From Cytophagales bacterium (GTDB lineage: Bacteria > Bacteroidota > Bacteroidia > Cytophagales > UBA9547), in the NCBI GenBank assembly GCA_013298205.1, contig JAAFJZ010000207.1, forward strand, positions 1 to 5,317: DNA of 5,317 bases. The letters are read 5' to 3'. This document shows positions 1-5,317 of this stretch, one piece after another. The position numbers and the translations under genes are program-made. How positions within the stretch are numbered: the first letter of the stretch is position 1; each line of letters starts with the position of its first letter. The notes under the pieces are model-generated. The model did not search any database. It saw nothing but the letters and a program-made list of their open reading frames with translations, and had not been told where the DNA came from.

Positions 1-517
1 AAAGATTGCTGATGTCATTGGCTAAATCTACTAAATTTATCCAATAGGATTGGATAGCTTCTTTGCCAAAAAAATCACTAAACTCTTCAATTTGATTGGT
101 AATATTATCATAATAGAAAAGTTCATATTTTAATAAACCATGTAAGTCAGAGGGTATTAACTCTTCAATTACAGGCAATTTAATGGCTTTAAATAATCTA
201 TCTTTTCTACCTGATTCGATTAAATTCTGTTGGGTAACTATTTTTTTAAATTCAACTACATCTTCTACACAACCCGAATCATTTATATAATAGGGTGAAA
301 TTATCGCAACCATTACAGCCACATTTTCAAGTGTTGTTGTAGAAGGTTTTTCTCCATTTTGATAAAAAAGTATTCTAGGTTTTTCTCCCATAATTTGGGT
401 AAGCAAATAACCTAAAAATCGCTCAGTGTTAACAATCCAAGATTTTTTTAGTTTGTCATTAACTTGATTATCTTGATTTGAAAAACTTAAATATATATCG
501 TAATCAAACTTTTTCAT
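1..517 (-). CDS. TIR-domain protein, N-terminal part (runs off the left edge)
   Basis: The first 172 residues are visible and the C-terminus lies outside the window. They read as one TIR domain. The first strand is YDIYLSFSNQDN (residues 6-17), the usual D-I-x-x-S-x-S-x-x-D TIR opening. A W27-to-L39 helix and a GEKPRILFY strand (44-52) follow. The hallmark segment is IISPYYINDSGCVEDVVEF (72-90), matching the S-P-x-Y...C..E...F pattern. Residues 105-172 (DRLFKAIKLPV, LLKYELFYYD, YWINLVDLANDI) match the tail of a bacterial TIR subgroup recalled from memory. TIR domains are NAD+-consuming enzymes or protein-interaction modules. By this alignment the catalytic glutamate position holds Asp86, with Glu85 beside it, so activity is uncertain. 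No signal peptide is seen. The start is the ATG one base after the stop of the upstream transporter fusion, which implies translational coupling. The missing C-terminus could carry further domains. TIR call firm; role inferred. Confidence 0.85.
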   Translation of the reverse strand, partial: MKKFDYDIYLSFSNQDNQVNDKLKKSWIVNTERFLGYLLTQIMGEKPRILFYQNGEKPSTTTLENVAVMVAIISPYYINDSGCVEDVVEFKKIVTQQNLIESGRKDRLFKAIKLPVIEELIPSDLHGLLKYELFYYDNITNQIEEFSDFFGKEAIQSYWINLVDLANDISNL

Positions 518-518
518 C

Positions 519-3500
519 TTAATTTATAACTGCTTCCTCTGTAAGCGATTCGATTAAATCCATATTTTGTGTTATATTTTTCACATATTCTTTAGCCATT
601 CTGTAGTTATTAGACATTAATTCATAAAATCTATCTTTATCTAATCTATAACAAAAAGTTTCTTCAGTTGCAATAAAGTCATATTCGGCTACATCGCTTT
701 CAAGAATTTGCGCTTCTCCAACTAGATCTTGTTTTGATTTTGTAAAAATAATATCATTTCCTAATTTCGCAACTATTACACCTTCTCTAATTATAAAAAT
801 GGGAGAGTGTGTAGTTCCTTTTGAAATAACAATTTCATTTGGTTTAAAAATTATTTCATCTGTAGTTTCAGAAATGAAAGTTAGAATTTGCCCTGCTATT
901 TTATTAAAGTACTTTACTTCTTTTAAAAACAAAACTTCTTCAAACATTAAATTGGCAGTAATTCCTTCTCCTAGGTTATAACTAAACAAATTGTTATCTA
1001 AGATTTTTTTAACTTTATAATCTAATCTAACAGAAGATTTTTCATAATCTGAAGGGCTTATTTTATGAATTACCCAAGCTGAGCTTTCCCTTAGTAAAGG
1101 ATCGGGGTTAAATAAGTTGGCTATTAAATCATTTGTAACTTTTACGTCTGGCATTTCAGCATAAACAAACATCGCACAAGCTTTAGTCCATCTATTTAAA
1201 CTATTAAAATCTCTATTAATAATGTGTAATAATACAGTTTTGCTATCTAATACATTTCTAGGGTAAAATAATTGAAGCTTTTGGTTACGTTCTTCTTGCG
1301 TTTTAGCATCTAAAAGTGGAAAAAACTTAGGTTTGATGTCGTCATCTAAGAAAACATCTAAAAGCTCAATTGCATAAACTTCACCTTCTACTGTTCCACT
1401 TTCTATATTTTTTTTTACTAGTTTTATAGAATCTGGTTCATAAATCAAGGCAAGAAGCATATAAATAATCTCATAATTCTGAATTATTTCTTCTTCAAGA
1501 GCCCAAACCAATTCATTCGAATATTTTACATCTTTATCAATCTCTACTACTGAAGCGATGTTCCAGGCAACATTACCAATTTCGCTATTCAAAAAAGATT
1601 TTATTTTAATTTTTTTGTCTAAATTCGGTCTAAAGCCACAATTGCTTAAGCATTCTAAAGCTTGAGAAACAATTTTTTTATCAGGATATTCAAGTTTATT
1701 CCACAATAAATCTATGGCCAATTCCCCATTAATACGACCATAAATCTGAACTATTCGCAACATAGTTTGAATGTTCTGCCCCGTTTTGTGAAAAGCTGTT
1801 TCTAAAGTAGGTATTATTTTTTCTCCTAAGTTATACAATGAAGAAGCAGCAACATTTCCATATGTATGTGAAGAAAGATTTTCAATCAAAACTGGCCAAA
1901 AGTCTTCATCTTTTATTCTAGAGGCTGTCATAATAGCCGAAATTCTCACTTTAGGATGCGTATCTCTTAAAAGAGTAAGCATTTGCGACTTATATTCTGG
2001 TTTATAAACTTTATAAATAATTTTAGCAGCAACTTCTCTATCTTCAATTTTCCTTGACTTAATTAAGGCAAAAAGTTTTTCTTTATCAAATGCTGTTCTT
2101 TCTACTATTTCAAGATTTTGAATCGCTTGTTTTGCTAAAATCTTAATTTGAGTATTGTTTTCAATAGAAGAGTAGCTTTTTAAAACATCTTTTAAGAAAA
2201 AGCATTTTTGTTCATCTGCTCGTTTTATGGCATATTCTTTAATATTGTTTTGAGAATTTTCAATTATGTTTTCTAAAGAAGATTCCCAAGTAAAAGGCTC
2301 TATTTTCTCTAATAATTTAAGGGTATAAATACTTTTTTTAGGAAAATTGTCATTTAATTCTTTTTTTAATATTTCTGAAATTTCATATTCTTTTTCTAGC
2401 TCTTGTTTAGATTTCTGCTTGTACAATGTGTTTGTAAGTGTTTTTCGGTACTCATCATAAAGTTTGTATGCTATGTATGAATAACCCAGAATAGCGATAA
2501 CTAAGAAATAGCTAAAATGAACCAACTCTACAAATTGAATTAATCCTAGTAATGTGATAGTGATACCAGCAAGTACACCTGAAAACTCTTTGAAAACTCC
2601 CTCAATTTTTGATTGAATATCAAATCTTTTAGCTGATTCCAAAGGAAGAAATAAGTTTTTAAGAATAGGATCTTCAAATGAATCTTTGCAAGTACTAAGA
2701 AAAAGTTTTGACATAGAAATAAAGATAAAAAACAATATAAAAGTTGCCGAATCGACTGTGTAACCAAAAAAAGTTCCCATTAAGGAAGAAATTATTGTAA
2801 ACACAAAAATTAATATGGGCAAAATAAGTAAGCCTACTCGAATCCCATAATTTGCAATTACATAATCACCTACTATAGTTTGAGTAATAAAGCTAAAAAT
2901 AGTAAGAGTTCCTCCAAAAAATGCAAGAAAATTTGATAATTCATTTACTTTAGGATATTGTACTAAGGCAACCGACAAAAAGGAATATTCCACAAATCGA
3001 AATGCAAAAACAGAAGCCAAAACCAGCATCATTAAAAAAAACACATATCTACTATTAAACATTTCTCTAAAACCTGCTTTTATTCTTTTTACTTGAGCTT
3101 TTTGGTTTTCAATTTGCAAATACCCATATTTGGTATTGAACCAAAACATTGACAAAAAGGCAAAAATAATCGCTAATGAACTACCATAGAAAAAATACTC
3201 AGTATGAGCTACTTTTAAAATAGTTTTGGTGTCTTGTAGAAATGGAATAGCGAAAAATGCCAAAGTAGTAGCAAGCATTTGACCTTGATCTGCTGTACCC
3301 GTAATTCTTTTTTCATCTTTTAGGTTAAAAGTTCTTGAAATAGTACCGTAAAAACTAAGAATTAAAATTGCATTTGTAGGTCCTAAAAGAATAAAAGATG
3401 CAAAAACAATTTCTTCAATTTTAGATACATTAAGCCCGATTGTAATTAATATTACAGAAACCATAGTAAACCCGAAATTTAACAAAGCTAAATTTGAAAA

Positions 3501-3737
3501 CTTCATTACTCGTTGCAAACGAACGTATAAGTATGTGGTTATAATACCTGCCATACCTGCAAAAACAATAGCTATATTGAGGTATTTTTCACCGAAACTA
3601 TCTAGAAAAAGTGTAGTAGAAGCCACATCGTAAGAAGCTATGAATGCGCCAATAAAAAATGAATTAAGCAAAAGCAAATAAACAGGACCTTCTTCTTGTT
3701 TTGAGATTCCTAATATATTTCTGACTGTGAAAGACAT
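519..3737 (-). CDS. NTT-like transporter fused to HEAT repeats and a C-terminal cNMP-binding-like domain
   Basis: This is a 1072-residue inner-membrane protein. Residues 1-430 hold about 12 hydrophobic helices (roughly 19-38, 52-74, 84-103, 110-133, 151-167, 181-200, 230-252, 266-287, 299-320, 329-348, 383-403, 406-425). Each half has a related charged loop: LKDEKRITG (139-147) before helix 5, and LPLESAKRFDIQSKIEG (364-380) before helix 11. This pattern resembles ATP/ADP (NTT/Tlc) carriers within the major facilitator fold. A charged helical linker spans 430-548. HEAT-like helical pairs fill about 550-895; HPKVRISAI (594-602) and NPDPLLRESSAWVI (877-890) are the clearest. A cNMP-type beta-roll occupies about 930-1055, with PIFIIREGVIVAKLG (979-993) and VGEAQIL (1006-1012), but the cassette arginine is replaced by Ala1017. 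An in-frame TAA directly precedes the ATG, fixing the start. The gene is first of a pair with the TIR gene. NTT-HEAT fusions are known in free-living bacteria. The substrate is unknown, and a generic MFS origin is the alternative. Confidence 0.88.
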   Translation of the reverse strand: MSFTVRNILGISKQEEGPVYLLLLNSFFIGAFIASYDVASTTLFLDSFGEKYLNIAIVFAGMAGIITTYLYVRLQRVMKFSNLALLNFGFTMVSVILITIGLNVSKIEEIVFASFILLGPTNAILILSFYGTISRTFNLKDEKRITGTADQGQMLATTLAFFAIPFLQDTKTILKVAHTEYFFYGSSLAIIFAFLSMFWFNTKYGYLQIENQKAQVKRIKAGFREMFNSRYVFFLMMLVLASVFAFRFVEYSFLSVALVQYPKVNELSNFLAFFGGTLTIFSFITQTIVGDYVIANYGIRVGLLILPILIFVFTIISSLMGTFFGYTVDSATFILFFIFISMSKLFLSTCKDSFEDPILKNLFLPLESAKRFDIQSKIEGVFKEFSGVLAGITITLLGLIQFVELVHFSYFLVIAILGYSYIAYKLYDEYRKTLTNTLYKQKSKQELEKEYEISEILKKELNDNFPKKSIYTLKLLEKIEPFTWESSLENIIENSQNNIKEYAIKRADEQKCFFLKDVLKSYSSIENNTQIKILAKQAIQNLEIVERTAFDKEKLFALIKSRKIEDREVAAKIIYKVYKPEYKSQMLTLLRDTHPKVRISAIMTASRIKDEDFWPVLIENLSSHTYGNVAASSLYNLGEKIIPTLETAFHKTGQNIQTMLRIVQIYGRINGELAIDLLWNKLEYPDKKIVSQALECLSNCGFRPNLDKKIKIKSFLNSEIGNVAWNIASVVEIDKDVKYSNELVWALEEEIIQNYEIIYMLLALIYEPDSIKLVKKNIESGTVEGEVYAIELLDVFLDDDIKPKFFPLLDAKTQEERNQKLQLFYPRNVLDSKTVLLHIINRDFNSLNRWTKACAMFVYAEMPDVKVTNDLIANLFNPDPLLRESSAWVIHKISPSDYEKSSVRLDYKVKKILDNNLFSYNLGEGITANLMFEEVLFLKEVKYFNKIAGQILTFISETTDEIIFKPNEIVISKGTTHSPIFIIREGVIVAKLGNDIIFTKSKQDLVGEAQILESDVAEYDFIATEETFCYRLDKDRFYELMSNNYRMAKEYVKNITQNMDLIESLTEEAVIN

Positions 3738-3797
3738 TTAATCGGTTGTAATTGATTTCATTGACTTGCTATTTACTAATTTTAGAATTGTTTTCAA

Positions 3798-3831
3798 AAA
3801 ATAATTTTTATAAACTATAATAAATTATTTT
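3798..3831. repeat. A/T-only 10-bp inverted repeat in the transporter leader
   Basis: The arms AAAATAATTT (3798-3807) and AAATTATTTT (3822-3831) are perfect reverse complements around a 14-base spacer. They lie 61-94 bases upstream of the transporter start. An operator or a weak leader hairpin is possible. With no G-C pairs the hairpin would be weak, and such repeats arise by chance in DNA of this composition. Confidence 0.3.
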
Positions 3832-3894
3832 AGAGCATTAAAAATACACGAAATTAAAATCTTGAATTAATTTGTTTATATTATTATATAATTT

Positions 3895-3902
3895 CAAATG
3901 TA
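3895..3902 (-). promoter_or_regulatory. Candidate Bacteroidetes -7 element for the transporter/TIR operon
   Basis: The minus strand reads TACATTTG here, a full match to the Bacteroidetes sigma-factor -7 consensus TAnnTTTG. It would give a leader of about 150 bases before the transporter ATG at 3737. No TTG (-33 element) is found at the usual 17-23 base distance upstream, so only half of the consensus is present. In DNA this A+T-rich a chance match is quite possible. Confidence 0.25.
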
Positions 3903-4113
3903 ATTCGTTCATTATAAACATTTTGAATTTAAAGGTTCAACTTTATTAATTTTTTTTAAAACAAAATTGACTGTCAAATTTTATATATTTTCAATAACAT
4001 ATTCCTTTAAAAAAGATTATAGTTTTTAATAAGAAAATAAGTACTATTTTTAAACCCGATTTTAAAAGCACAATTTTTGCTTATTAATTCTTAACTAAAA
4101 TAAATCTAACAAA

Positions 4114-4127
4114 CCTTAAACCTTAAA
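4114..4127 (+). repeat. Tandem 7-bp repeat just before the cyclophilin start
   Basis: CCTTAAA occurs twice head to tail (4114-4120 and 4121-4127), ending 10 bases before the cyclophilin ATG. It occupies the place where a ribosome binding site would lie, but it does not resemble a Shine-Dalgarno sequence. Whether it affects translation is unknown. Confidence 0.35.
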
Positions 4128-4137
4128 ACATTCAAAA

Positions 4138-4575
4138 ATGAAATACGCAACATTTCAAACTTCTAAAGGTATTATGAAAGCTGAGTTATACGAAAAAGAA
4201 ACTCCAATTGCAGTAAATAATTTTATAAAATTAGCTCAAGAAGGGTTTTATAATGGACTTAATTTCCATAGAGTTATTCCCAACTTCATGGTTCAAGGAG
4301 GTTGCCCTAAAAAAAATGGTACAGGCGGACCAGGTTATACAATTAAATGTGAAATTGATGCTGAAAAGCAATTTCATGATAAAGGCGTTCTTTCAATGGC
4401 TCATGCAGGTAGAAACACTGGTGGTTCTCAATTTTTCATTTGCCACAACAGAGAAAACACAAAACATTTAGACAGAAATCATACAGCTTTCGGCAAGTTA
4501 GTTTCAGGAGAAGATGTTTTGGAAAGTATTAAACAAGGCGATTCTATAGATAAAATAGAAATTACTGAAGAATAG
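4138..4575 (+). CDS. Cyclophilin-type peptidyl-prolyl cis-trans isomerase (cytoplasmic)
   Basis: This 145-residue enzyme catalyses cis-trans isomerisation of peptide bonds before proline and so assists protein folding. The cyclophilin signature is complete: FHRVIPNFMVQGG (43-55) supplies Arg45, Phe50 and Gln53, and MAHAGRNTGGSQFFI (87-101) forms the rest of the active-site groove. HLDRNHTAFG (110-119) ends the pattern with Leu111 and His115. The position of the cyclosporin-contacting tryptophan of human cyclophilin A is His110, a change common in bacterial members that usually lowers cyclosporin sensitivity. There is no signal peptide or lipobox, so the protein should be cytoplasmic. The length is normal for a minimal single-domain bacterial form. 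An in-frame TAA at 4117-4119 and the lack of another ATG fix the start. The gene stands alone, with its own terminator just downstream. It resembles the cytoplasmic PpiB type, but I give no symbol because the paralogue cannot be decided from one window. Confidence 0.96.
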   Translation: MKYATFQTSKGIMKAELYEKETPIAVNNFIKLAQEGFYNGLNFHRVIPNFMVQGGCPKKNGTGGPGYTIKCEIDAEKQFHDKGVLSMAHAGRNTGGSQFFICHNRENTKHLDRNHTAFGKLVSGEDVLESIKQGDSIDKIEITEE

Positions 4576-4591
4576 CATTTTAAATAAATTT

Positions 4592-4637
4592 TCTAAACTC
4601 TATTTAAACTAAATTAGTAGAGTTTAGATTTTTATTT
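4592..4637 (+). terminator. Rho-independent terminator after the cyclophilin gene
   Basis: A perfect 11-bp stem pairs TCTAAACTCTA (4592-4602) with TAGAGTTTAGA (4618-4628). It is closed by a loop of about 15 bases and followed at once by TTTTTATTTT-like sequence to 4637. It begins 17 bases after the cyclophilin stop. On the minus strand the hairpin is followed by AAATTTATTT, a poor T-tract, so it is mainly a plus-strand terminator, although it might weakly stop leftward transcription from the DUF1801 gene. Confidence 0.85.
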
Positions 4638-4722
4638 TAAATATTGGATTATTGGTACTTACATCTTTATAAGATCGTTCCAAAACATTTTTCATTATTT
4701 TAAAAAAAAAGAAATGATTTTT

Positions 4723-5067
4723 TTAAACGTTTTTCAAAACCTTTTCGATTATCATTTGAATTTGTTTAATTGGTAAATCAGCATTGGGGTCTATGAGCAT
4801 TATCTTCATCCTAGAACGTTTTTCTTGTATCATAAAAGGCTCATCAAATAGCTTGCCTTCTACTACACCAATGTAAGGCTGTTTGTATTTTTTGTGTACC
4901 CACAAATAGCAAAGCATTTTGTTTTTGTAGTAAAAAAATGGCATTCCATATTTCCAAGCCGGAACAATTTCATTATCCTGCGATAAGATTATCTCTTTTA
5001 AAGCAAGTAAAGTGCTCAGAATTGGCTCTTCATGCTTTACATAAAAACTATCTAAATCCTTTAGCAT
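4723..5067 (-). CDS. DUF1801-family protein (YdhG-like)
   Basis: This 114-residue soluble protein matches the small DUF1801 fold. It has an N-terminal helix (about 11-30, typical of the 'divide and test low-level' start of the family), then the signature AWKYGMPFFYYKNK (37-50). The strands YLWVHKK (54-60) and YIGVVEG (65-71) follow, then RSRMKIMLI (84-92) and a final helix (98-112). The family is structurally related to frataxin-like and YjbR-like folds and is sometimes labelled an iron chaperone, but no biochemical role is firmly established. No acidic iron-binding ridge is obvious here. An in-frame TGA two codons upstream fixes the ATG. The gene lies 18 bp after the SOUL haem-binding gene on the same strand, so the two probably form one transcript. 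It converges on the cyclophilin gene. The family call is confident; the molecular function is unknown. Confidence 0.88.
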   Translation of the reverse strand: MLKDLDSFYVKHEEPILSTLLALKEIILSQDNEIVPAWKYGMPFFYYKNKMLCYLWVHKKYKQPYIGVVEGKLFDEPFMIQEKRSRMKIMLIDPNADLPIKQIQMIIEKVLKNV

Positions 5068-5085
5068 AACTCATTTCGATTAGGC

Positions 5086-5317
5086 TTAAATATCTATTAA
5101 AATTTCATTTCTATTTAGAAAAGGTATATTCCATGGCGGATTGTAGCGAGCGCATTTGGGTTCAGATTGCGGTTTGATATTATTCAGTTTTAGCATTTCT
5201 AAAAGTGCTGCCTTTTTAGTCGCAACTCGATTTTCAGTTGCATACCATGAAAACCGTAAAGCTGCGCTCGTATGTTTTTCTACTCTTTGTATGATGATTC
5301 TTTTATCGTTGGGAATG
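5086..5317 (-). CDS. SOUL-family haem-binding protein, C-terminal part (runs off the right edge)
   Basis: Only the last 76 residues are in the window; the start lies beyond the right edge. The fragment contains AALRFSWYATENRVATKK, a strand-helix segment where family members carry a similar A-V-x-R-F-x-G pattern. Next come a helix ending EMLKLNN, then the family hallmark ARYNPPWNIPFLNRNEI close to the C-terminus. This Y-N-P-P-W-x-x-P-F-x-x-R-N-E-V/I tail is diagnostic of SOUL/HBP proteins, which bind haem or related tetrapyrroles. Bacterial members are poorly characterised and may be cytoplasmic or exported; the N-terminus that would decide this is missing. The fragment was read directly from the minus strand with no stop up to the edge. 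It precedes the DUF1801 gene by 18 bp, which suggests an operon. Confidence 0.9.
   Translation of the reverse strand, partial: IPNDKRIIIQRVEKHTSAALRFSWYATENRVATKKAALLEMLKLNNIKPQSEPKCARYNPPWNIPFLNRNEILIDI

Larger units (their letters stand above)
3738..4137. other. A+T-rich divergent intergenic region
   Basis: This 400-bp gap separates the transporter fusion (leftward) from the cyclophilin (rightward) and must contain promoters for both. A hand count gives 68 G or C bases (17%). I see no credible coding region, tRNA or structured RNA in it. It holds one good leftward -7-like element, a 10-bp A/T-only inverted repeat and a short tandem repeat next to the cyclophilin start. For the rightward gene the best -7-like match is AATTTTTG at 4072-4079, one mismatch from TAnnTTTG and without a TTG at the expected upstream distance, so its promoter is unresolved. 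Neither flanking gene has a Shine-Dalgarno sequence, as is usual in Bacteroidetes. Confidence 0.7.

Noticed and set aside
799..981. Plus-strand open frame of 60 codons
   Set aside because: It lies wholly inside the antisense of the well-supported cNMP and C-terminal part of the transporter fusion, and its product resembles nothing I recognise.
2546..2767. Minus-strand open frame of 73 codons
   Set aside because: It is an alternative frame inside the transporter domain; its hydrophobic composition follows from the membrane-helix codons of the real frame.
3967..3991. TTGACT followed by TATATT, resembling a sigma-70 promoter toward the cyclophilin
   Set aside because: The spacing is only 11 bases, too short for either the sigma-70 or the Bacteroidetes layout, and TATA-like strings are common in this gap.
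4253..4471. Plus-strand open frame of 72 codons
   Set aside because: It overlaps the cyclophilin active-site region in another frame, where the cyclophilin reading is certain.
4681..4722. Possible leftward terminator after the DUF1801 gene
   Set aside because: There are long A and T runs, but the only stem (TCATT with AATGA) is about five pairs and interrupted, too weak to call.
1..5317. CRISPR arrays, tRNA or rRNA genes, insertion sequences, attachment sites
   Set aside because: No regularly spaced repeats, cloverleaf-like segments, transposase motifs or terminal inverted repeats were seen on reading both strands.

Overview
The window looks like chromosomal DNA from a free-living Bacteroidetes bacterium, most likely a flavobacterium. 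The reasons are very low G+C (68 of 400 bases, 17%, in the main intergenic gap by hand count), no Shine-Dalgarno sequences ahead of starts, A-rich leaders, and gene families and fusions familiar from that phylum. The genus cannot be read from the sequence.

Layout from left to right. (1) 1-517, minus strand: the N-terminal 172 residues of a TIR-domain protein that runs off the left edge. (2) 519-3737, minus strand: a 1072-residue fusion of a 12-helix transporter domain resembling ATP/ADP (NTT/Tlc-type) carriers, a helical linker, HEAT-like repeats and a C-terminal cyclic-nucleotide-binding-like (cNMP) domain. Its stop and the TIR start are separated by one base, so the two are almost certainly co-transcribed and probably translationally coupled, with the transporter fusion first. 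(3) 3738-4137: a 400-bp A+T-rich gap between divergent genes, which must hold the promoters for both directions. (4) 4138-4575, plus strand: a compact cytoplasmic cyclophilin-type peptidyl-prolyl isomerase, followed by a clear intrinsic terminator. (5) 4723-5067, minus strand: a small DUF1801-family protein. (6) 5086-5317, minus strand: the C-terminal 76 residues of a SOUL-family haem-binding protein, 18 bp upstream of the DUF1801 gene and probably in one operon with it.

The most interesting unit is the transporter-HEAT-cNMP / TIR pair. TIR domains in bacteria often degrade NAD+ or make nucleotide signals, NTT carriers move nucleotides, and cNMP domains sense cyclic nucleotides. A tightly coupled pair of this kind suggests a nucleotide-centred signalling or conflict system at the inner membrane. 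Two details argue against a simple reading. The position of the TIR catalytic glutamate appears to be aspartate, and the cNMP domain lacks the arginine that normally binds the cyclic phosphate. The function of the pair is inferred, not shown. The remaining genes look like ordinary housekeeping or accessory genes.
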